Shown here in pieces: positions 14,319 to 18,780 of a stretch of 18,780 nt of DNA. The notes under the pieces were generated by a model that had not been told where the DNA came from, did not search any database, and saw only the letters and a list, made by a program, of their open reading frames with translations. The position numbers and the translations under genes are program-made. Positions within the stretch are counted from its first letter, which is position 1. Each line of letters begins with the position of its first letter. Location: NCBI GenBank assembly GCA_947447095.1, contig CANFIL010000010.1, forward strand, positions 1 through 18,780. Direction: 5' to 3'. Source of the stretch: Actinomycetota bacterium. Lineage in GTDB: Bacteria; Actinomycetota; Actinomycetes; S36-B12; UBA5976.

Positions 14319-15266
14319 ATGAGTGAAGTTCTCGTAGTTGTTGAACACACCGCAGGTGAAGTGAAGAAGGTTTCACTGGAACTGCTTGCAATGGCTGCTG
14401 GCCTTGGCACCCCGGCGGCAGTTGTTGCCGGTGCCGGCGCAGATGCTGCAGTCGCCACACTTGCTGCCCATGGCGCTGCGACGGTGTACGTCTGCAGTGA
14501 AGCAGCCGTTGCAAATCACGTCGTCGTACCGATGGTGGATTTATTGGCCCAGCTCGTCAAGGACAAGTCTCCTGCTGCAGTGTTGATTCCGTCATCAGTT
14601 GACGGCAAGGAAATTGCAGGCCGTTTGGCTATTGCAGTCGAGTCAGGTGTCATCACTGATGCAGTCGCTGTTGCCGCTGATGGAACAGCGACCCAAAATG
14701 TGTTCGGTGGAGCAACTATTGTGCAGGCCAAGGTCACACATGGCACACCAATCATCACTGTGCGTCCAAACTCAATCGCTCCTGTTGAAAGCGCAGCCGC
14801 AGGCACTCGCGTAGATGTTGCACTCACCATCAGTGATGCAGCTCGTGCGACAACAGTGACCAACCGAGTTTCTGTTGAAAAGAGCGGTCGACCAGATCTT
14901 TCTGAGGCTTCAATCGTTGTTTCCGGTGGACGTGGAGTCGGAAGCGATGAAGGATTTGCCAGCGTTATCGAGCCATTGGCCGATGCGCTTGGCGCTGCTG
15001 TAGGTGCATCACGCGCAGCTACTGACGCTGGCTGGTACCCGCATCAATTCCAAGTTGGCCAGACCGGCAAGACCGTGTCACCGCAGTTGTACGTTGCAAA
15101 TGGTATTTCAGGTGCAATCCAGCACCGCGCAGGTATGCAGACGTCGAAAACAGTCGTCGTCGTTAACAAGGATGCGGAAGCGCCGATCTTTGATCTTGCT
15201 GATTTCGGTGTTGTTGGCGACCTGCACACTGTGCTGCCAGAACTCACCAAGATCATCAAGGGTTAA
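14319..15266 (+). CDS. etfA: Electron transfer flavoprotein, alpha subunit (FAD-binding)
   Basis: The large ETF subunit, which holds the redox-active FAD. The 315-residue length is typical of bacterial EtfA. The N-terminal half (MSEVLVVVEHTAGEVKKVSLELL by parts) is a degenerate alpha/beta domain rich in alanine. The C-terminal FAD domain starts near residue 190 and shows GGRGVGS (203-209), GASRAATDAGW (229-239), QVGQTGKTVSPQLYVA (245-260), GISGAIQHRAGM (262-273) and DLADFGVVGDL. Together these make up the full FAD-contact set. It is translated with etfB and forms the heterodimer with it. The codon usage looks like its neighbours. A small 5-bp hairpin follows the stop before the next promoter. 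Confidence 0.96.
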   Translation: MSEVLVVVEHTAGEVKKVSLELLAMAAGLGTPAAVVAGAGADAAVATLAAHGAATVYVCSEAAVANHVVVPMVDLLAQLVKDKSPAAVLIPSSVDGKEIAGRLAIAVESGVITDAVAVAADGTATQNVFGGATIVQAKVTHGTPIITVRPNSIAPVESAAAGTRVDVALTISDAARATTVTNRVSVEKSGRPDLSEASIVVSGGRGVGSDEGFASVIEPLADALGAAVGASRAATDAGWYPHQFQVGQTGKTVSPQLYVANGISGAIQHRAGMQTSKTVVVVNKDAEAPIFDLADFGVVGDLHTVLPELTKIIKG

Positions 15267-15269
15267 TTT

Positions 15270-15283
15270 CGAGGGAATCCTCG
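15270..15283 (+). terminator. Short hairpin after etfA (weak)
   Basis: CGAGG and CCTCG pair around the 4-nt loop GAAT, just after the etfA stop and before the cysteine desulfurase promoter. The stem is only 5 bp and no T-run follows, so intrinsic termination would be weak. It may be a chance inverted repeat. Confidence 0.2.
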
Positions 15284-15299
15284 TAATCCCGATCTGATC

Positions 15300-15305
15300 T
15301 AGACT
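15300..15305 (+). promoter_or_regulatory. Probable -10 box for the leaderless cysteine desulfurase gene
   Basis: TAGACT is followed by exactly 6 nt (GCATAC) and the GTG at 15312. The same hexamer precedes the DUF2127 gene on the other strand. No Shine-Dalgarno is visible. It would drive the four overlapping genes from the cysteine desulfurase to ligA. Confidence 0.5.
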
Positions 15306-15311
15306 GCATAC

Positions 15312-16481
15312 GTGGCGTATTTAGATCACGCTGCTACCACCCCGATGTTTCCGGAGGCTGTAGCAGCCATGGCGGAGTTACTGGCGAAGCCCGGTAACCC
15401 ATCGTCCTTGCATGCCTCAGGCCGACTTTCTCGGCGTCATGTTGAAGAAGCGCGCGAAACGGTTGCTCGAGTACTCGGTGCCCGCGCAGGTGAGGTTGTC
15501 TTCACAGCTGGCGGAACTGAAGCCGACAACATTGGACTTAAAGGCCTGGCGTGGTCTGAACGCGAACTCAATCCAGCAAAGCGACGAGTGGTTGTTAGCG
15601 CAGTTGAGCATCATGCAATTCTGGACCCAGCCGAGTGGCTCAATGAATCTGATGAATTTGAACTGACGCTCATTGAGGTTGATGAATTCGGCCAGGTAAC
15701 TCCAGAAGCGTTGCGCAAGGCGCTCGGTGATGACCCTAGTGATGTAGCTGTGGTCAGCGTGATGTTGGCTAACAATGAAGTGGGAACTGTTAATGACATC
15801 GCTGCACTAACAGCGGTCACTCGCGAATTCGGAATTCGTTTTCATACGGATGCAGTCCAGGCGCCAGCTTGGCTCGCTGTGAAGTTTTCCGATTTAGGTG
15901 TTTGTGCAATGACAGTGTCAGGACACAAAGTTGGTGGACCACATGGAGTAGGCGCACTCATCATTAGTCGCGATTGCAATGTGACACCGCTAGTCCATGG
16001 TGGCGGCCAAGAACGTGATGTTCGATCCGGCACACTCGACACACCTGCGATCGTGGCTCTGGCTAAAGCATTAGAAATTGTTGAACAACGTCGAAGCCAA
16101 GAAGTGGCCCGCGTGAGCGCATTGCGAGATCAGCTCGTTTCACGGGTACAAGAAATTGCGCCTGATGCGACTTACAACGGTCATCGCGATGATCGACTTG
16201 CAAATAATGCACACTTCACATTCCCTGGATGTCTAGGTGATTCGTTGTTGATGCTGCTCGATGCACAAGGCGTGGAATGCTCGGTAGGTTCTGCATGTAG
16301 CGCTGGCGTTCCGCAACCGTCGCACGTGTTGTTGGCAATGGGAGCGTCAGCCAACGATGCTCGTTCAACGTTGCGTTTCACGTTGGGCTATTCCTCAACG
16401 CAAGCTGACGTGGATGCCTTGATTGATGCGCTTCCATCTGTGCTTGAACGTGGCCGTCGAGCAGGAATGCCAAAGTCATGA
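15312..16481 (+). CDS. iscS: Cysteine desulfurase (IscS/NifS class, PLP-dependent)
   Basis: Removes sulfur from L-cysteine as a protein-bound persulfide for tRNA thiolation and Fe-S assembly. The 389-residue protein starts with AYLDHAATTPM. It shows the PLP-phosphate contact TAGGTEADN (65-73), H100 in VSAVEHHAIL, D180 and Q183 in FHTDAVQAP and the Schiff-base lysine K206 in SGHKVGGPHG. The catalytic cysteine C329 lies in the long loop CSVGSACSAGVPQPSHVL, which marks the class I (IscS/NifS) type rather than SufS. The start is the GTG at 15312, required for the canonical N-terminus and placed 6 nt after TAGACT. It overlaps mnmA by 4 nt (ATGA), which couples the sulfur donor to its likely acceptor. 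No IscU or regulator gene is alongside, so tRNA thiolation is the supported role here. Confidence 0.93.
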   Translation: MAYLDHAATTPMFPEAVAAMAELLAKPGNPSSLHASGRLSRRHVEEARETVARVLGARAGEVVFTAGGTEADNIGLKGLAWSERELNPAKRRVVVSAVEHHAILDPAEWLNESDEFELTLIEVDEFGQVTPEALRKALGDDPSDVAVVSVMLANNEVGTVNDIAALTAVTREFGIRFHTDAVQAPAWLAVKFSDLGVCAMTVSGHKVGGPHGVGALIISRDCNVTPLVHGGGQERDVRSGTLDTPAIVALAKALEIVEQRRSQEVARVSALRDQLVSRVQEIAPDATYNGHRDDRLANNAHFTFPGCLGDSLLMLLDAQGVECSVGSACSAGVPQPSHVLLAMGASANDARSTLRFTLGYSSTQADVDALIDALPSVLERGRRAGMPKS

Positions 16482-17560
16482 AGGTTCTCGCTGCACTCTC
16501 TGGCGGAGTGGATTCTGCTGTCGCAGCCGCGCGTGCTGCGGATGCCGGCCACGATGTCACGGCCGTACATCTAGCTCTGTCCCGAAACCCTCAGTCACAC
16601 CGCACTGGTGCTCGCGGTTGTTGCACGATCGAAGATTCGAATGACGCATTCCGCGCGGCGGACATGATTGGCGCACCGTTCTATGTGTGGGACTTGTCTG
16701 CCGAATTCCAAGAGAAAGTCATCGAAGACTTTATTTCCGAATACTCGCAAGGCCGCACTCCTAATCCATGTCTGCGCTGCAACGAAAGCATCAAGTTTGA
16801 AGCCGTCCTTGAACGTGCCATGGCACTTGGTTTCGATGCTGTCGTCACTGGCCATTACGCCCAAGTGATTCATGGGCCGAATGGCGCGGAGCTTCATCGA
16901 GCGATTGATCCTGACAAAGATCAGTCATACGTCCTAGGCGTCATGACCGCAGAGCAAATTTCGCATTCAATGTTCCCATTGGGTAACAGCACAAAGACAG
17001 AGGTTCGCGCCGAAGCAGAAGCTCGCGGAATTTTAGTTGCGCAAAAACCTGACAGTCATGACATTTGCTTCATTCCCGATGGCGACACTGCTGGATGGTT
17101 GGCCCGACAGATCGACACTGAGCCTGGCGATGTGATCGATGCTGAAACGGGAAACAAGGTAGGTACGCATAAGGGTGCGCAAGCTTTTACGGTCGGTCAG
17201 CGTCGTGGACTAGCGCTCGGCAACCCCACTGGTGACGGAGAACGTCGCTATGTAGTGGATGTTGATGTGAAACAAAATATCGTCATGATTGGCCCACCAA
17301 CATTGCTCGATATCAACGTGATTGAAGCCGTCAACCCGCGTTGGTCAGGGCCACTTCCTGTCAATGGTCAAGACATCGAAGTACAAGTGCGCGCACACGG
17401 TGAATCGTTGCCGGCCACTGTGGAAGTGACCGCAGATGGCGTTGTCATCACGTTGAAGGATTTCTTGCGTGGAGTTGCGGCCGGCCAAGCCGCTGTGATG
17501 TACGAAGGCACCCGCGTCATTGGGTCTGCGACAATTTCCCGCTCCCGTCGGGTGTCGTAA
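16478..17560 (+). CDS. mnmA: tRNA-specific 2-thiouridylase MnmA
   Basis: Installs sulfur at position 2 of the wobble uridine in tRNAs for Lys, Glu and Gln. The 360-residue length fits bacterial MnmA. The ATP-pyrophosphatase PP-loop is SGGVDSAVAA (8-17). The catalytic cysteine is C98 in TPNPCLRCNESIKF, and its partner C197 lies in SHDICFIPDGD; these match the C102/C199 pair of the E. coli enzyme. GARGCC (45-49 region) and FTVGQRRGLALG, which leads into the C-terminal beta-barrel, are further landmarks. The ATG at 16478 lies inside the last codons of the cysteine desulfurase gene. Its own TAA shares one base with the ATG of the MetE-like gene. The adjacency to a cysteine desulfurase explains the sulfur supply. 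Older names are trmU and asuE. Confidence 0.96.
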   Translation: MKVLAALSGGVDSAVAAARAADAGHDVTAVHLALSRNPQSHRTGARGCCTIEDSNDAFRAADMIGAPFYVWDLSAEFQEKVIEDFISEYSQGRTPNPCLRCNESIKFEAVLERAMALGFDAVVTGHYAQVIHGPNGAELHRAIDPDKDQSYVLGVMTAEQISHSMFPLGNSTKTEVRAEAEARGILVAQKPDSHDICFIPDGDTAGWLARQIDTEPGDVIDAETGNKVGTHKGAQAFTVGQRRGLALGNPTGDGERRYVVDVDVKQNIVMIGPPTLLDINVIEAVNPRWSGPLPVNGQDIEVQVRAHGESLPATVEVTADGVVITLKDFLRGVAAGQAAVMYEGTRVIGSATISRSRRVS

Positions 17561-18540
17561 TGCAGCCGGTGTCCGTCACCGCCATTGGTGCGTGGCCCGG
17601 AACTAATCCTCGAGATGCCGTCGCTGTGATGAGTGATGTCTGTGACGGTCTATGGCACTTGCCGGAACTACCCGAGCGTGGGCCAGGCGCTGACATGATC
17701 GGTCGCACGATGGGCATGGTGTCTGCAGTAGCAAATGATTTTGAAGTGGAAACAGTTCCGAATGGCTGGCGGTTAACTGCGGCTCGGGGTCGTGACATGC
17801 GACGAGCGGATTCTTTTCTGGGTGAAGACTTCGACGCCGTAGAAGAAAATTGCGAAGGTTACGACGGGGATTTCAAAATTCAGTTCATGGGACCTTGGAC
17901 GCTCGCTGCCAGCGTAGAAGATCGCGCGGGGGAGCGAATTCTGCGGGATGCCGGTGCGGTGCGCGACTTGACCCAAGCACTTCGTCACACAATCGCGCTA
18001 AACGTCGCTGAAGTGAGTCGACGGTTACCACTGGCTCGCATTGTGGTTGAAATAGACGAACCGTATTTGGTAGATGTGATGCGCGGTTCGGTGAAAACAC
18101 AGAGTAAGTGGTCCGCGTATTCACCAGTTGAGGCAGTAGTGATTGAAGAGTCGCTACAAAGCGTTCGTAGCGTGCATGATGGCGTGACTATTTTGCATTG
18201 CTGTGCCGAAGAGTATCCGTTTGACATTGTGCGTGGCGCTGGATTTACCGCTCCATCATGGGACGTTGCGCTCGTTGGAGCGAAGGCAACTGACTACATC
18301 GGTGAACAGATTGATGCGGGTGGATTCGTAGTTTTAGGCATTGAGCCGATCTCAATAAAGTCCAGCCTTGATGCAATTATCAATCTCGGAAAGCGCGTTG
18401 GCTATGAAGGCGCACAGTGGAATCAGCACATCATTTTGTCGCCGCCATGCGACCTCATTGACATGTCTTTGTCAGATGCTCGCGCGAGAATAGAGACCTT
18501 GAATAAAGTTGCAGAAGGTCTACTTGAGGTTGGGTCGTGA
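17560..18540 (+). CDS. MetE-like protein (core B12-independent methionine synthase fold)
   Basis: A 326-residue protein matching only the C-terminal catalytic barrel of MetE and lacking the N-terminal domain. Family marks are IQFMGPWTLA (about 107-116), VVEIDEPYL (162-170) and the zinc-site pieces H213-x-C215 in ILHCCAEE and C297 in LSPPCDL. The fourth zinc ligand of MetE, a glutamate about 22 residues after the HxC cysteine, has no obvious counterpart (positions 236-239 read VALV). Homologues sit next to mnmA and ligA in many Actinobacteria (Rv3015c in M. tuberculosis) and are annotated as methionine synthase or hypothetical. Transfer of a methyl group to a thiol is therefore possible but unproven. 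The ATG at 17560 overlaps the mnmA TAA by one base, and the 3' end overlaps ligA by 4 nt (GTGA). I am sure of the family and unsure of the reaction. Confidence 0.85.
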   Translation: MQPVSVTAIGAWPGTNPRDAVAVMSDVCDGLWHLPELPERGPGADMIGRTMGMVSAVANDFEVETVPNGWRLTAARGRDMRRADSFLGEDFDAVEENCEGYDGDFKIQFMGPWTLAASVEDRAGERILRDAGAVRDLTQALRHTIALNVAEVSRRLPLARIVVEIDEPYLVDVMRGSVKTQSKWSAYSPVEAVVIEESLQSVRSVHDGVTILHCCAEEYPFDIVRGAGFTAPSWDVALVGAKATDYIGEQIDAGGFVVLGIEPISIKSSLDAIINLGKRVGYEGAQWNQHIILSPPCDLIDMSLSDARARIETLNKVAEGLLEVGS

Positions 18541-18780
18541 GCATTTCACCGAAAGAACGCAAGCGTCGTGACGAGCTCGTGGCTGCCATCGAGGATGCGC
18601 GAACTGCCTATTACCAGCACGACGAACCCACAATCTCCGACGCCGAATATGACGCACTCTTCAAGGAATTGGAAGTACTCGAGGCTGCTCACCCTGAATT
18701 AGTCACGGCCGATTCACCAACTCAAAGTGTTGGTGGCGAGGTGTCAGAATCCTTCGGAGAATTCACGCACCCAACGCGGA
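18537..18780 (+). CDS. ligA: NAD-dependent DNA ligase LigA, N-terminal fragment (cut by window edge)
   Basis: The first 81 codons of an open frame that runs off the right edge. The translation shows the domain Ia signature of bacterial LigA: AYYQHDEPTISDAEYDALFKELEVLE by parts (about residues 24-49), then HPELVTADSPTQSVGG. This domain binds the nicotinamide half of NAD and is unique to NAD-dependent ligases, which seal nicks in replication and repair. The tyrosines at about 25-26 and the SDAEYD aspartates belong to the NMN site. The start is the GTG at 18537, which overlaps the TGA of the MetE-like gene (GTGA). The rest of the roughly 670-residue protein, including the adenylation lysine, lies beyond the window. 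Confidence 0.95.
   Translation, partial: MSISPKERKRRDELVAAIEDARTAYYQHDEPTISDAEYDALFKELEVLEAAHPELVTADSPTQSVGGEVSESFGEFTHPTR

Noticed and set aside
1..18780. Mobile element, CRISPR array, tRNA/rRNA gene, defence or toxin-antitoxin system
   Set aside because: No transposase or integrase motif, regularly spaced repeat, tRNA cloverleaf or rRNA stretch was seen; all space is filled by recognisable chromosomal genes.

Overview
The window is a gene-dense stretch of an actinobacterial chromosome. NucS, the GlgE type of glucan synthesis, the small zinc-binding protein at 1882-2160, the DUF2127 protein with an N-terminal zinc ribbon, and the gene order etfB-etfA-cysteine desulfurase-mnmA-MetE-like-ligA are all typical of Actinomycetota. 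Base composition looks intermediate (about half G+C by eye, not counted). With the almost complete absence of intergenic DNA, this suggests a compact, streamlined member of the phylum, possibly planktonic. The lineage below phylum is inference.

Layout. 1-779 (minus): the start of a membrane protein, then nucS. 823-4611: an acyl-CoA block with a 3-hydroxyacyl-CoA dehydrogenase, a zinc protein, an alpha/beta hydrolase, methylmalonyl-CoA epimerase (minus) and an acetyl-CoA acetyltransferase. 4608-6321: a DUF2127 membrane protein (minus) divergent from a thioredoxin-TPR protein. 6327-12624 (minus): glgX-glgE-glgB, three GH13-family enzymes that debranch, elongate and branch alpha-glucan. 12667-15266: an enoyl-CoA hydratase, then etfB and etfA. 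15312-18780: cysteine desulfurase, mnmA, a MetE-like protein and the start of ligA, joined by 1-4 nt overlaps.

How the genes work together. The hydratase, dehydrogenase, thiolase and electron-transfer flavoprotein cover the beta-oxidation steps after the acyl-CoA dehydrogenase, which is not in the window. The epimerase serves propionyl-CoA use. The cysteine desulfurase can supply sulfur to MnmA for 2-thiouridine in tRNA. The glg genes form a glycogen-like glucan module whose maltose-1-phosphate source is not in the window. From memory, the left and middle parts match the Mycobacterium tuberculosis Rv1321-Rv1327c neighbourhood and the right part matches Rv3029c-Rv3014c, so two conserved blocks lie side by side here.

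Expression signals. At nucS, the zinc protein, glgE, the enoyl-CoA hydratase and the cysteine desulfurase, a TANNNT hexamer lies exactly 6 nt before the start codon and no Shine-Dalgarno is seen. This is the geometry of leaderless transcripts. mce, the thiolase, etfB and etfA have Shine-Dalgarno sites instead. A perfect 10-bp palindrome containing TACAAT lies in front of etfB. The largest non-coding gap is 95 nt, so no stretch above 300 nt lacks a gene. I saw no tRNA, rRNA, CRISPR array, insertion sequence or phage gene, and no novel defence or biosynthetic system. The best leads are the leaderless promoter pattern, the etfB palindrome, the altered metal ligands in two enzymes and the internal repeat in the dehydrogenase.
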